Source: Orthonyx spaldingii (taxonomy: Eukaryota > Chordata > Aves > Passeriformes > Orthonychidae). Taken from it: DNA of 64,000 nucleotides. Within the stretch, counting starts at the first letter, position 1. Every line of letters starts with the position of its first letter. Both the position numbers and the translations under genes were made by a program. The stretch covers positions 597,323 to 661,322 of the forward strand of contig VZTJ01001778.1 of the NCBI GenBank assembly GCA_013397795.1. Reading direction: 5' to 3'. Under the pieces are notes generated by a model. That model ran no database searches, was not told the origin of the DNA, and was given only the letters and a program-made list of their open reading frames with translations. This document shows positions 1-14,800 of this stretch, in pieces.

Positions 1-137
1 TGAGATATTTTCCTTACGACTTTTTAGTTTGCACAGAATCAGAGCCAGTATTGTAACAAAACTCCCTAAATTTTATAATTCCACTATTATATAGTTTCCT
101 TCAAGTAGGTAATAGTACACTTCAGAAAAGGACTTAC

Positions 138-299
138 CTCATTATCTGTTCCCACATCCAACATCACTGGTAGACACTCATGAGGTTTTACTCCTCCACA
201 TGCTGTATAAAGTGCCAGCTTGCCAACGGGAATGCCCATTCCATAACAGCCAAGGTCTCCAAGACCAAGAATACGTTCACCATCGGTCACCACAATAGC
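138..299 (-). CDS. ME1: ME1 exon 5 (malic enzyme, catalytic lysine exon)
   Basis: Internal coding exon of cytosolic NADP-dependent malic enzyme, which decarboxylates L-malate to pyruvate and CO2 and supplies NADPH for fatty-acid synthesis. Read on the minus strand it is 162 bp, exactly 54 codons, phase 0 at both ends. It follows a CAG acceptor and ends in GAG before a GTAAGTCC donor. The product starts AIVVTDGERILGLGDLG and continues CYGMGIPVGKLALYTACGG, hallmark stretches of the malic enzyme N-terminal domain. The Lys of IPVGK corresponds to the catalytic base (Lys162 in pigeon numbering), and the Arg of GERILGLGD to a malate-binding Arg. Here ME2 paralogues have a different pattern (GVYG, LCLYTACAG). 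ME3 is nearly identical over this exon, so the ME1 call relies on exons 2 and 4 as well. No stop or frameshift is present. Confidence 0.97.
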
Positions 300-1495
300 C
301 TGGAGGAAGAAATAAAGGCACTGTAAAAATCACTTTTTTGCTTGTATGAACTAAGTATTCCATTATTTTCTTACCATCATTTTTTATTTTACATGTAAAA
401 ATTGTAGCAGGTGCAAACAAATCAACAGTACAACAAAAGTGAAAAATTGTTTTATTGTATTTTTCTGTGGTTTTGTTACACTATTTTAGACTCTTGCTTC
501 ACTGTAAATGGGACTTTCATATAAAACTTTTAAGAATACACAAGAGAGGTATTTAGTATTACATTACAAGAGAACTGGCATTGTTCCCTCTCACATTTTT
601 CTGTCAACAGTATGAACACAGAATAGAAAGGGAAAGGAAGTTATCCACAAAAAAAGAAGAACTACAAACTCCTGGTTTTTGTCATGTCTGTTTTCAGCAG
701 AACCAGAGCCAGCCACTCCTACTGGCCTTTGTCAGGGCTGTCTACAACCACCTGGTTCTCACCCTTCAAAGATATATGTCTTCTTCCCTTGAGCAAATAA
801 CACACTCCATCATACTTACATGTATCAGGAAGCATGTTTCATTGATAGAAATATAACAACTTAGTAAACCCCAAAAACTGTCTATGCTAATAAGAAAGAC
901 TTTTCATACTAAAGGAGAGAAGTGCTCAATATGGCAAACAGCTGACAACTGAATAACCTCCTTGTCGTACTCAGTGACAAGCCATTTTAGTTGGAAATTT
1001 AATACTTTTTGTGAGAGAGCTCATGAAGCACCGTAAGTGGAGAAATGTTAACTCAAACACTGGAATGGGGTTGCCTTGAGATGTTGTGGGGTCTCTACCC
1101 TTGGAAATACTCAAAACTCAAAGGCTGGACAAAGCCCTAAGTAATGTGTCCTGGCTGACTTTGTTTGAGCTGGAGCATGGCCTAGATGATCTGCAGAAGT
1201 GCCTTCCTACCTGTGATTCTGTGATTTCTTGAAATGCAGGAAAAGCATCCAGGATTTTTTTTTCCATAATAGTCAATGTAATTGACCAATTAATCAGTAA
1301 ACGATGCCTACAGCTAAACAACTAAGTGTTTAAATGCCTCGAACTTTGGCTGTAACAGCATTCTTTCTGTTGAAAAAATGAGGTAAGAAGTCACCAAAAT
1401 CTAAATTGATAAAAAAGTTATAAAAAATATCTTAACCAAGCCATCTTGGGTACAAAACAGCATCAGCTTTTTTATGTAACTAAAACTGGACTTAC
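300..1495 (-). other. ME1: ME1 intron 4 (1,196 bp)
   Basis: Non-coding interval between exons 4 and 5, GT (minus strand) at 1495-1494 and AG at 301-300. It carries one CR1 LINE 3' fragment at about 1050-1232. An open frame on the plus strand at 581-856 shows no recognisable protein family and is judged chance. The rest shows nothing I can identify. Confidence 0.9.
1050..1232 (+). mobile_element. CR1 LINE 3' fragment in intron 4
   Basis: The text follows the well-known CR1 3' end in order: a segment like 'aacactggaatggggttgcc', a decayed 'ggaggtgttcaaggccaggctgga' segment, a 'ctagatgatctgcagaagtgccttcc' segment, and the terminal short repeat seen as 'gtgattctgtgattt'. Orientation is plus, opposite to ME1. 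It is 5'-truncated, as nearly all CR1 copies are, and considerably diverged. The left boundary is approximate. Confidence 0.88.
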
Positions 1496-1571
1496 CTTGA
1501 TGACACTTTCTGGCCAGGATTTAAGCATTGTAGCAATGTGACCCCGGTCATGGATAGAAATAAAAAGACCT
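1496..1571 (-). CDS. ME1: ME1 exon 4
   Basis: A 76-bp internal exon on the minus strand: one base completing a split Arg codon, then 25 codons reading GLFISIHDRGHIATMLKSWP followed by ESVIK. It follows a TTTGCAG acceptor and ends AAG before a GTAAGTCCAG donor. The Arg codon is split AG|A across intron 3, matching the phase at the end of exon 3, so the reading frame is continuous through exons 2-5. The peptide is the conserved segment of the malic enzyme N-terminal domain between the catalytic Tyr and Lys. HIATMLxSWPESVIK is closer to bird ME1, as I remember it, than to ME3 (SWPEDNIK). No disruption is seen. Confidence 0.96.
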
Positions 1572-2696
1572 CTGCAAATAAAAAAATGCTTTTCATATAA
1601 ACAGGTAATTAAATAATTATAAATCAATGTAATATAAGTAAATTAAGTATAATTCAATTAAACAATATATTAAATCTATGCAACTGTGTTTCTAACATAG
1701 ATGAATTCAGTTCGATAATAAGAGCTCAATTTTGTGTGAATAAGTAAATTAATCATCTGCATTTATAAGTCAGAGAACAGTAAAGCTTTACTGCACAGAG
1801 AGAACCTGTAAGAGTCCTTCCTGAAACCAACTCACTCAGCACTTGATCTGTTCAAAGCTGTTCATTGGTTGTCCCTGACCAAAAAATGAGTTCCTCTTAG
1901 GACAGTGATCACTACTGCCCCAGCAGTCCTAACATTTACGAACAAGAATAGGCCGAAGCTTTAAGCTATGAACAAAATCTGAAATAAGCCATATATTATC
2001 ATTACATAAAATAAATCAGAAGCATTCAGTTATGTGTTTAGAAAACAATCTCCCTATTTCATTAGATTGTCCTTTTGAGTTACAAAAGTGGCAAGTTTTC
2101 TTCTCAACAGTGCTAGAAGATCCTCAATACTGAACAGACCAAATCTTTGCTCCGAAGAGTGTTTGAAAATTGGCCTTTAGTTCCACCAGTACAGAACAGT
2201 TTTAAAACAAAATGGTAGAAAAGTGTAATTCTCAATACATTTTCTGTTTATTGCATAAGCAAAATTGATATAGTATCTTATTCTCCTATTCAGCATTTCA
2301 TTCTTCATTCATTTTACTTGACAGGTACATATACATTCAGGTCCACTCAGAGTTAATTTAATTCCATTTCTTACCTACTTTTTTCATGTAAGATAATGGA
2401 AAAATACAATCTCTCAAAACCCATGAATGCACTTAAATGCAATCTCTCAAAATCCACAAAGAAAACATCAATGAAGAAGCACGTGCAAAGATGTCTTCTT
2501 GTAATTACATTTTGCATTAGGAAGTATAAATCTACCAGAATACGACCATATTCATACCAGTGGGTCATACAGGTCTAAATAAAACTAATAAATCAGAAAA
2601 ATGCTTGTCAGATATGACTGCACAAATACCAAGTCAAGCAAAGAATCTCCTGCAGTGTTAAAAGTATACTAACCAAGATAGCAAAATTAGCCTAAA

Positions 2697-2812
2697 CATT
2701 ATATTCAATTTCATATATTTATATATTTCAAACAGATTATATGTTTATATATAAATTACCATGTGATTTATATTTTTATATTGAATTTTTAATTTAATTT
2801 TATATTTAAGTG
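2697..2812. repeat. AT-rich low-complexity stretch
   Basis: Over 100 bases almost entirely of A and T, with repeated TATAT and TTTATAT words ('atatttatatatttc', 'gtttatatataaatt', 'tttttatattgaattttt'). It looks like ordinary intronic low-complexity DNA. No precise repeat unit can be defined. Confidence 0.7.
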
Positions 2813-5800
2813 TCTTCTGTCCCTTTATGTTGTCAAAAACATGCAACTGAAATTGTTTATTATTTAGGACAAAAAGCAATGTAAGACATGCTGTGATTAA
2901 CCAAAGTATTTCATTTTATGCATTTTCCCCTAGAACTAGAAATTCTCTCAACCTGGCATTTCTAATTAATTCTCCTTTTGTGCTCATTTCCCATGCTCAG
3001 AACTAACACACCATGCTGGACATCAATGTATCTCAGTTGTTTCTTAATAAGTAGCATCTGTCAGCAAATTAATTTCTCCATCCCAGTGGAAGCAACAGGT
3101 CCTCAGGGACAGGAGGGTTAATTTTACAACACTTTTGAAAAGTTCTGTTATTTACTGCACACAAGTATATCTATTTGTGAGCCAGCTACCTGAGAAAAGA
3201 TGTCCCTTACAGTGAAATGCCATAAAACAGCAAAGAAAAATAAATGATGCTTCCTTTCTGATATATTGTACCATGAGTCATTTTATAAAACACCCTGTAA
3301 ACTGTTAAATCATAAAGTACATCTTATCAAAATTGCTAGCCTCAGAGAGAGCTGTGACAGATGAATGTGTGAAAGCAAGTACAGAGTGTTGGAAGAAAGC
3401 TATCTTGTGGAATCATTCCTCTCCTTGTCTCCATTCTCCAATTTACACCAACCTAATAGATTTGTGTTAAATGAAGCAAGATTTTGTATTGATTTTCTAA
3501 AGAGTCAGAGTCCAGCCCAGTGTGCCTAAATGACCTCTTCCTTGCAGTCTACGGAGAGAGGTCACCATGAAATAAATTCCCCAACGGAGGAAAATAAAGA
3601 CATGGTGGCTGCGCCAGAAGGAATTTTGTTAGAACATTTGTAAGGACCTTTGAATAAGTATTGAGAGCGTATTTCAGAAATCTGTTTGAGCAGGATCAGA
3701 TTCAAGCCACAATGGAAAGTAGAGGCTGAAGTGTAAATAGTGATGTCAAAAGCATTTCATTCCCCTCTTTCTCCCCTTCCCTCCATTCTTTCTTGTAGTT
3801 TAGTAAAACATTTCTGGACACACTGGCCTGACCAAGTAGATTTAAGGGAACAGAATAAGAGATAAGAATTTTTTATCCTTTCATCTGGATTTCTTTTCCT
3901 CATCCTTCATTTCTTTCACTAAAGCACTTTTCTCCCATAAGGTATTCTCTGCAAGTAGGTACATCAGGTTGATGAGAGGAACCCTGGCTCACAAAGGTGT
4001 CAGCCACAAGAATACTCAGCCTATATTACTGGGACTGACTTCACTGGCAATTCTACCTGCAGAAAGTCATCAAAGGTAGCACTGCATGTGGCTTTTTTTT
4101 CTTTTCCATGAGGTCATGCTATAGCCAAGGAAAGTACCAACTGCATTAGGTTATTATAAGTGGGATAGGACTGACAAGCTGAAAAGGTAGCCAGCAATTT
4201 GGTTACCTAGCAGACATAAAAGTTGGTTTTGGGCTGTCATGGCACAGCAAAAATGAAGCATGGGGCAAGCTAGATGATTTAAACTGGATTCAGTTCACGA
4301 TATGGATTTCAATCTGGAAATATGACTGAATTATCCATTTCAGTATAATGTTAACAATAAAAATAAGTACTGTCACTCCAGTGACAAACACCCTGCTCTG
4401 CTGGATGAGGAAGAGACGACCTGCAGGATATGCACCTGTCTGACAAAGCACTTCAGGATGGGGCTGCTAAAGCAGACAGACAAGCAATACATATAATCAC
4501 ATGAAGAAAGAAGCAAAATACTGAAAAAACGGTAAGGGGAAGAACATGCTGCTTGTTTTTCAGCATGCACATATTCACATTTCTAAGAAGAAAAGTTACT
4601 CATGGGGAAGCAGGATTAAGTTCTCTTGCGCACAATTTCAGAGCAGTCTAGGTTGGCAAGCTCACTGGAAAAGCAACTGTAGGTTTTACAATACAGTACA
4701 GTCCTTTCTATTTTAACTGGTATCTCGGTTATACATATTATCTTTTCTTGCAAGGCAAGAAGACCAATCACCAAAACTGCAAGTTAAAACTGACCTGAAG
4801 CCTCACATCAGTCTTCTAATTAATGTGTTCATTTTGAACACGGCACAGTGCAGACTGACACAGAACTTACCTAAGCACATATGCAGAAGTGCTCATCTAC
4901 AGCAAGTTTGCCCCAGTCAGCCCTCGGCTCAGCACTGGTTTACACCAGCCAGGCCAATGCAAACTGCTAGTGACACCCACTTCAGCCAGCCAGATAATGT
5001 ATGAAACTACAGCAGAGGAATAATTAGGCAAAGAAGTAACTATGCCTCCTTTCTTCTCATCACACCAGCAGTAGGACTGAAGAGTGAGGGGGGAGCCTAC
5101 ATGAAGACATCAAGATCCACTCAACAAAGGGTGAATCTATTTTGGGTCACTGAGCTCACTACACTGTAAATTTTACTAGTTATGTGGAAGTCATTCTGCA
5201 GCACATGATTTGGGTCTGTTTTATTAAAATTCTGATCTATGAGAACAAAGTCAATAGAATTAAATGGAGCATTTGTTTATTATTGTTTTGAGGAAGCAAT
5301 GTTCTACCAGCAATGTATTTGTCTATTTTCCATTCAAGAACAGTTTAGGAAAATGTGTCACTGTAACAGAACAATCCTTTCTTTCCTCTTCTTATAATAA
5401 CAGGACACAATCTTAACATGTCTCAGAAAATGCCAAACATGTTTAATGAAAAAAAGTTCAAACTTTTCTCACAACCCTATAACCCTAGATATTCAAAACT
5501 GTTATTTGAATTATGAATTGTACACAGAGTTACAGTAGAGGTGACTTCACTTCCCCAGGCAGCCTAAACCAACAAGCTTAATAATAATAACAACAAAAAA
5601 TCTCAGGGGCCAGACACAGTTTATATTTGAGCCTAGACTCTTCCAAACTCCTGCGCTTGACAAGAAAGAGGTAAACTACTTCCCTGGTCCCTGCTGAAAT
5701 TCTCTCCTATTTTTAAAATCATACAAAGCAATACAACACAAACATTGTACTAGAAACTAAGAGCACCTATATCCTCCCTGAAGAACATTCTGCTCTTTTT

Positions 5801-8800
5801 TCCCATTGTGACTGTTCAATATGGTCTCATTTCTTCATATAAAATGTGCTCAAGGTTTTCATTACATCTTACTGTAGCAGTTTCCTTTGCATTGCAAGAC
5901 TACTAAGGCCTAATAAATACAAGATGATTTAAATGCAGCTGTTGACAGCTTTGTTTATTTTCTTTACCCTTCCCTTTGTACAGAGATGAATTTCATTACT
6001 TTGCAATATACAGGTATGTTTTTCAATATATAAAATAGTTGATGCTGAAATAGCAGCTGCTACTGACTGTCGGCCTGAATTCATCAGTGTTAAACAAACT
6101 TTACAAATGGGCTTTACATTTTCTAGATGTGGCATGCTCAAACCATATTTGAAAAGTTTGTAAGAAGCAAAATAAAGACTAAATCTAAAACAAACATCAA
6201 AAATACAGGAGTACTTCAAGAACAGTAGGTACTGCTAAAACCTCTCAAAGTGTTGAGCTGTACATGAGCAAGATGTAGTTCATAAAAAAGGTAAATACTC
6301 GCAGCATATGAATGACAATGGAGGGTAAGATACTAATTCTGAAAAGACATAGAAGTTTATAAATATTATGTTGCCTTAGGTTGTTTCATGCTGAGCATAT
6401 GGTTTCCTAAATGACTACTGATTATAAAAAGTTATTTTGTAGAAGATTCAAATATCTGAAAGACAGATGCTAACATCTGCCAACTCCAATTTGCTATACA
6501 TAATAGAATAATGAAAGCCTCATATATTTCTGTAGTGACTCAAAAGCCCAATTTGGCACAAGAGTGTAGGAAAATAATTAAAATACAGAAAAATACAGTG
6601 TGCATAATGCCTGTAAATAGGAAATGCTAATATCACGGGGTCTGAACAGTCAATCTTCAGCTATAGGAGCAAACCACTAGCTAGGCTTATTTCAAGAAAC
6701 CCTTCTGAAAAACACTGTTCATGACAGTCTTTATCCAGTGTTGGCAGCCTCTGTAGCACTCTTTCACATGCCCAAGTCGATCAAAGATGCTCATCAATCC
6801 CTATTAGTAAGTGTCATGCTCCAATAGTCGCTACATCTACAGAGAAGAGAAAAGTAAGTTTGGGTCACTTACAGAACTGCACAGTATCCAACATGAATCA
6901 GCCTTTAGAGCAGAAAAGTGATAAAGTCAACCTGAACGACAGCAGCTATAAGCCTGGTGTTTGAAAATACGACCTCCAGGGAATGAGGTTTCAGCAAAGA
7001 AAGGATAGGGTTTGGAGAAGTAAAAGGTCCATAACTCTAGTGATACAAAGAAGCTGGGAGAATCTATTATTACAGATGTTAAAACATTATTTAAAAATAA
7101 GTGATAATGATAGAAATTTTTTTTTTAAATAAATAATTAAAAAATACAACTGAGGTAGACAGCTACTTAAGACTCTATTTTTTCTGATGCAAGCCCCAGC
7201 AAGCTGCAGTGCTCCAGATGCTGCCAGAAGTAAATACAGTATCTAGACTATGCTCAAGCCTGCCCAAGATCTTCAACTGGAGTCCGTGGCTCTGCCTTGT
7301 TTCTTTGACAATGGACACTGCGTGCTTCAAACAAGCTCATCCAGGCGGCACTCAGTCAGAAGGGCTGCTTCAAACAACCCCATGGGTTCCAGGAACTTCC
7401 ACATAAGACTCCCTTTGCTCACACCTGGGATTTACTCAGAAACCTGACTTCAGGTCTCAGCACATTCCCTCTTCCACGCCATGTGGGATTAGGGAAGCAG
7501 GGAACCAGAGGGTGGGTGCTATGCCACAATTTGCAACATAGTGAGCTATGTAACTGGCTGTAACACTCCTGATACAGCTCCAGGCAGGGGCCAGATCACA
7601 CACACATTGCCCCATCTGCCCTTCTGCAGCTGAAACAGGCTCCAGAGCTTGCATACAGCATACCTTTTCTAAATTGTAGCACAACAGAACAGGTGAGAGT
7701 GAAAAAAAGGGACAAGTTGCCCATAGCAGTACAGACTGAAGGCAAATGACAAAGGAACAGACACAAAACCTGCATCAGTCCTGTCTTACTACTTTTTCCA
7801 AAAAGTCTGGACTTTTCCAGCTCCTTGAGATGCCTATTCTTGCTACCAAAGCATGTAATCTCTGCATTACGAAATTGAGTGTATACAGATTTTTACAAAA
7901 AGAATCTTTTTTTCTTGAAACTTTCTGATTTTATTCTGTAGAGTGCCCATCAGATAAACTCAGGCTCCAGAAGTGGGCAAAGAAGTCAAGGCTTTTGTAC
8001 AATAAAAAGCAACTCAATGATAGTAATTCCTCAATTGCTCTCATTCAACTCAAAAAAACATCACATTGTAAAAATAATCTGAGTAACAACATTACAAGCC
8101 TTACACTGGAAAACTTTAAAACCAATTTTACATGGTACCAAGAGTAATTATAGCTTGACACTTCACTAATAATCCAAAAATCTCTACTTAATTTTAGAAA
8201 CCATACTGTTCACCTCCAACTATACTAAAAATACTTCATAGTAAACACTTCACGGACTTAGTCATTGCAGATGTTTTGCATCACTCACATAAAATACTCT
8301 TTACTGTAAATCTAGATATCTAACACTTTTTTTCAATTAGTGCCTCACCTCCTTTACTTGCACAGCATTTTGTGGTCTGAGTGTTCAAACTAATGATGCA
8401 TGCTTTTCACACAGCAAAAGAGTATATCAAATCATATCTTTATAGTCACTTCTTAAAACATGAATTTGTTGATTTAACTATATTCCTAAAGTATCACTCA
8501 TCTAGACAATCAGCTTTTACATAGTGTTGCTAAACCACACAACAGCAATTCAATGGGATGTGTTTGTTTGCAAAGGAAAAGGCAGACTTTGCAAAATACT
8601 ATGGTTTAAGCACTGGAGCTCTTTTGCTCCAGAAGCTACTTAAATGCCTCTGACAGTTGCTCAATAAATAACTTAATTACTTACACTCTCATGGACACAA
8701 ATAGAACTATTTGAAGACTGTGAATGAGAGAACGGTTTACCAGAGCCAGATTCATTCATTTTTAAGACAAAAAATAATCTACTGTTCTGCTTCAACAGCT

Positions 8801-11800
8801 ATCATGTTTGCATTATTTTATGCTAATATTAACTGCACAGAAAGCCATGTACAAACAACATCAACCATGTTATCTACTAGGAAACTTGCAATGCTAGTGA
8901 TGTTTTTCTAAAAAAATCCTTTTACATGCTATTTGAACTGTGAAATACTCAAACAAGTGAGATCACTGTCCTTCTATTTACTTCAACAACTTGTGCTGCC
9001 TTGGCTCATTGGAACATGGAAAATTTCCCATATTTAGACAATAATGTCCTTTAAGACCAGTTTTCATTGACCTTTAAATCACCATAATTTGCTCTCAGTA
9101 ACTATTGAGAAGGACAAAAGTGAAGACTTATTTAAAAATGCTTCTTCTTATGGCATATTCTACCCAACTTCTACTTCAATGAAAAGTCCCTTCTGAAATG
9201 AGACACTATCTTCCATTTGTAGAGCTGACTCTAACTGCTGAAAATGAACACTCTGGAAAAGTACAAATCTCCATTTACCATTTGCACATTTTTAAAATTG
9301 TAAACAACCTGATCAGCAGCACCATTTCTGTATTTACTTCCTGCTAAATTTACGGCATGAATGAATGTATGAGACGGACCAAGTTTTTAGTATTGTATTC
9401 AACAACAGCTTTTAACAGGGGGTGAAAAAGCTGCAGGTCCAGCTTCTATCTCAGACAGAGAAACTGAGAAACAACATCATTACTCTTAAGATTTATGTTA
9501 CCTGATGTTAACAAAGTTCCAACATACCAGCTGTTTTCTGAAATTCACTCACAGAAGAAGTATTAAAATTTTTCCAGCAAAACCCACGAAATGTATATTA
9601 CCTATAAAAAGTGTTTTTAAATATAGAGAATTGAATATATGTAAGAAAAAAATAATTATTTCCTGACTCAATTTAAAATTACTAGAAGCCTTTATCATAA
9701 AATTTGAGAAAAGAATTATAATAGATGGAACCCCAAGAAAACATTTTGAACATTATACATCTGGAACATATCTGGCCCACTGTCATAAAAACTAACCTCA
9801 TCCATTAGAGGCAAATGGTCTTATACTTTCCCTCCTTTTTATAAAGATTCAGTTAAAAGAAACCAAAAATACCTTCTGATATAAGAAAGTTGTCATAATA
9901 TTGTGAACTTCTGAAACAGAAATGTGCTGCTGTGTCTCTGTAAGCTACGTTAGAGCTTCATCTCAGGAACAGGAAGCTCTTCCTTTAGGCGGAAAATTCC
10001 ACCAGAATGCTGAAAACAATAGTTAATTTCAGTAAACTGGAGTACTAAAATAAAGTTGTGAGATCTCCTAAACTCCCTTCTTCCTTAAGACTAAACAAAA
10101 ATTCACGTTAAACATAGTCGTTTTGGGAACAAAGAAGCAAAACTGAGAACAGGCTTTTGACCACCTTTGTGCCAAAGACATGGGTTCTCACTCAGTACAA
10201 ACTGAAGCCTGCTTTTCTTTTTTTATGTTTCTCAGTAAATGATTCCCTTATTTCTGCCAGTTGATTTAAGCCTTCCATATCACTGTACACCTTCAGCTGG
10301 AAGTCCTTGCTTTTCTTACAAAAATGCCTTGCTTTGTATGGTTTATGCACCTTCATCTATTTGATCTATGCTCCCAGCAGGCCCTTACCCACCATTTTCT
10401 AAAAGATATTTGGTTTCCTGCATGTGGCTTAATCACCTAATACTCATTAGCCAAAGAAGTAGAACTGAGATTCAGTGTCACAGCTTAAAGAGCAGCGGTC
10501 AGGATGTCAGATGCCTCACAAACCTTTCTCCACCTAGCTGCAAATTACATGATGTTACTGCTACTCTACAATGAATTTGGTAAAGTTATTAGGACCTGGT
10601 CTTTTTATATTTAAGTTTATTATAATTAACACTGCTGACATTTGTTATTGAGCTGTCCCCATAAGGAAACAGTTTTATGCAACTAAAAACCTTTGCTAAA
10701 AAAGGATCAAAGTGCCTTGCAAGAAACAAAAGGATCCACTTCTATCCCAAGACAAGAAAAAAGTCTTTTTCAGAAGCCTCCTATGCATATGGCTCTCTCA
10801 AATGTAGCATGTAAAAAGCTCCTGGACCAAAACATCTAGCCATAAATATAGAGAAACACAAGATATATTACAACACACAATCATCCCATTTGTTATGCTC
10901 TTACAGGCTGAAAATCTTTATGCCTTATCTTCACTTTTCATTTTTTTATTTTAAGACTTGACTATTTACTTTATCTATTTAGAAAGCTTCTAGACAGAGA
11001 CAGAAAACTATGATAGAATAGACAAGTTACTGCAAAGTTACAGTGATTTTGCTAGGGTTTTTCCTTCCTCTTTTGGACTTGACCAAATACAGTTATAGGA
11101 ATTACTGTAGGGGTTTTTTTTTTAAAGCTACTAAATATCTTGTATTGGAAATGCAACAATGAGACAATGTTGGACTGCTGAGTAATGAGAGCATTTTGAA
11201 CAGAGAAGCTGCTGAATGTGTAAGCAGGGGATTTGGGTGGTGCCGAAGGACGTGCAACAAATGTACAGAAAATGGGAGCTGGAGAATCTCCAGCATAAGC
11301 ACATCCCTAAAGGAAAACATCCTCTGGGCATGGGCTGGGATCTATACAGAATGAGCTAATAAAGCAATGTAATGCTTCTAAATCACTAACATCTTACCTG
11401 AATACTACCGGTACCTTGTTTTGCAGTATCAGATGATAACATTGGGAATTACTGGGGACATGGAAAACTCTGCATAGAAGGAGAGCGTAGGATTCCTCTA
11501 TTTCTAAGAAGATCTTAATATTAAAAAAAAACAACAAAACCAACACCTGCACTAAATGTTTATCAGTCAACTGTAACAGTTCTCTGCTACAAGCTCATGT
11601 TACCAATGCATAAATCCCTACTGCTGGTGATACCTAGTTGTAAACACATGCAATAACACCATTTATTTTTTATCCCACTGGTATCTGGAAGCAAGCTCTT
11701 CCCCTTCCACAGCACAGCCCTATGAAGGGGGAAAGATGCCCACACATTTTTCTTAGTACTCCCCAAGCAATGCGTTGCAAATTGTTTGTTGTCTGCTGCA

Positions 11801-14800
11801 GTTGTCTGTTCATATGGCACACGCTGTCACTGTCTGGGTTGTCCTAAATGAGTGCTAGAATGGTGCAGAACTCCAGTCAATGGAAATGGATACAGTATGC
11901 AAACTCCTGTCAAGAGGAAGCCCCAACTTCAGGGCTGTCCCAAGGCCCCTCAAGGCAGAACGGAGGCAAATGTACTTGTCATTTTATACAAAAGGAAGGA
12001 TGGAGTAACTTCATTTGCAGACACTGCATGGGATTTGATAGACTGTTCTTGAAAAGGTGTTGAACTAAGGAAAGTTAAAGTTCTTTTATTGAAGGAAGTG
12101 ACTCTTAAAAAGTTTGCTTTGGGGGTCAAATGCTGTTGACAATTAGGAAACTCTATATGTCAGGTTGATAGAGGCTGTTTCATGAGGGGAAAAATTTAGT
12201 AGACAAATATGGCTTGTACAGAGTTGGACAGAGCTAATGAGTAGACCTCTCCTGTACTGTATGACCTGATACTTTAGTGTTGCCAGTGACATCTTTGGCC
12301 AAGTAGAGGTGTGAAATCTAAATAAAATCTCTGCCCTTAAAGTACATTTCATTAAGGAATGTACTGCTTTGGGAAATCTGGGAGCTTGTAACCAGAAGGC
12401 AGTATTGCAGGCTGGCTTAGAGTCAAAATCTCCTTAAAAATTCAGGAAAATAGGAAGACATTGAAGAGTAACATGGTTATATATTGATACAAGTCATAGT
12501 TATTGACATGAAACTGTAATGTGCCAAAACAATACCTCTATTTTAAAACGCAGATACATAGTTTACTTGTTGAAAAGGATATAGCCTACCTTTTATGTGA
12601 TATTGGCACTAGAAAGAAAAGATTAGTCACAGTAAAGTCATTTAATTTGGGATCATGTACTTTCTGTCCAGTCTTCTGCACGTAGATCCACAAGATGACT
12701 GCTTTAGTAAAAGAAACAAGAAGGTTCTAATAAATACTGCATTAATAACTGTCACACAAACTGTCTTTTCCATTTAGTGAAAAGCATCTGTATGAAACTT
12801 TTTTGTTTCAGAGGACTGTCTCAGTAGAATACAAGGAAATGAGGAAGATAATCATATGCCAAAACTCACAGAAGTAAGTTCCCATTAGCTCAAAGTGCAG
12901 ATGCCCTTGAAAAGATAAATTTGATTCCCCCAAAATTTGTGGAGAAGGGAGAACATTCAGTTCTAACCTCACACAACAGATAGTAGAAATTATTAAAAAA
13001 TAACAGTACAAGCCAAACAAGGACAGGGATCCCCTGGAAATACCCAGGGCTCTGTGTAGGAAGTGAACAAGGGAACAGAGAGGCATGGCCAGAACTTTAA
13101 TTTTAGCCCTCTTGCTCAGAAACCACTAAAGATGTCTGTAGAAGAGCACTGAGTCTTGCTTGCTGTCTTCCTTAGACCACTGTGTCAAGAATGACCAAAC
13201 ATTGACTGCTGCCAAACATTTTGAGAGTCATGCTTTGAGAAGGGATGGCCTCATTTCCTCCTGCTCACAGCCAAGATGTACTCCATCCAGAAAAAACAGA
13301 GCAATGCACCTACAAACTCAGGTCTGAAAGCCAGAAATTCCATGCTTGTGATGTGCTTTAGGATAAAGCTTTTATGACCATGATCAAAAGTCCCTTAAAT
13401 ATTACCTGCAGAAGAAATCATGTATGAAATTTATGAGAGCAGGAAGAGGCTAATAATACGTAAAGCTCCAACTCAGACAAGAGTAAATGGAAGAACAACT
13501 CCAAGTGCTACTTCTGTAAATACCATCCCCCACAAGTACTGCTGTAGGTTACACCTACATGCAAGCACCAAGCACATACAAAAAACCCCACCACATGGAG
13601 GATGTTATATTTTATAATGCTAGGTCAGGACTACCTATTCTCAGTTTGGCACAGGCTAATCATTCATGATCTTATTCTGAGGTGAAAGTTCAATAAAAAT
13701 ATAAAAATTCATACTGTACCTAAATGGTGAAACCTATTGCCAAAATATCATGAAAAGTCATGAATTTAACATTTCTAGAGAGACCAGATGACTACATGCA
13801 TATAAACTAAAGACTATCCTAATGTTTTCAGAAATCAAGACATAGCTTTTTTTTCCTTCAATAATTTCTTACATGAGAAACTGGCTTAATATTTACAAAG
13901 CACTGTAAGACGAAATGAGACCCACTGACATCTTCTGTACAAGATCCTCACACCCTTCCCTGCAGCAGCATTACTGTCTGCTGACAGACCAAATTGAATA
14001 TACCTTGGGCACAATCCAGTCTAAAAGACAGTCCAGGAGAAGAGAGAAATTCAACACTCTCACATTGTGCTATTTCTCCTGTTCCAACTTTTCAGAGCAG
14101 GGCAAATATTTTGCTGGGAAGACTCTATTAGCCTTACCTTCAAGCCAAGGAAGCAACAGCACGCTAAGCTAAGTTTTAGTTTGATGAAGGTAACAGCAGA
14201 TCAGAGTCACGCCAGAAAGTAAAATTACTGGATGTCATGAACTCAATGGCAAGGCTATACACAGAAAAAAAAAAAAGGAAAGAGAAAAAAGTTGCCTGGA
14301 ACATGTCAACAGTTGTCATCTTCACAAAAGACAAAGGAGAAAAATGAACAACATGTATTTCAAAAGTGCTTGGTGAGAGGATGGAAATGCCATCATCATC
14401 AGGCTTTAGAAGCCATTAAGAGAAAAATTGTCTCAAATAAGAAGAAATACTACAGCTATGCTAATTCTCTGTTGAAATGTTACAAAATAACTTGCCACCC
14501 AAACCATGTTGTTAATACACACACCAGGTCCTTCTGCAGAACAGAATTCCAACAGTCTATTTTCAAAAAAGCATTTTGCTGTTATGTTTTCATTGCAAAA
14601 CATTTTGCTTTCATATGCTGTCCTAACAGTCAAGACCTTACAAGAGACCAGCTAAAAAGCCTCCACATTTCCTTTTTTTCACCTACAGATTAAAATCCTA
14701 CACAGTTTTCAGAGAAGAAAATACCAGTAAAAATAACTGTGAAACTAGTGTTTTGTTATATCTTTTAATATAATTTTATGTTACGCAATAATCACTTCTA

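Noticed and set aside
14292..14693. 133-codon plus-strand open frame in intron 3
   Set aside because: Lys/Cys/Phe/His-rich product typical of translated AT-rich DNA; no domain, and it overlaps an antisense open frame.
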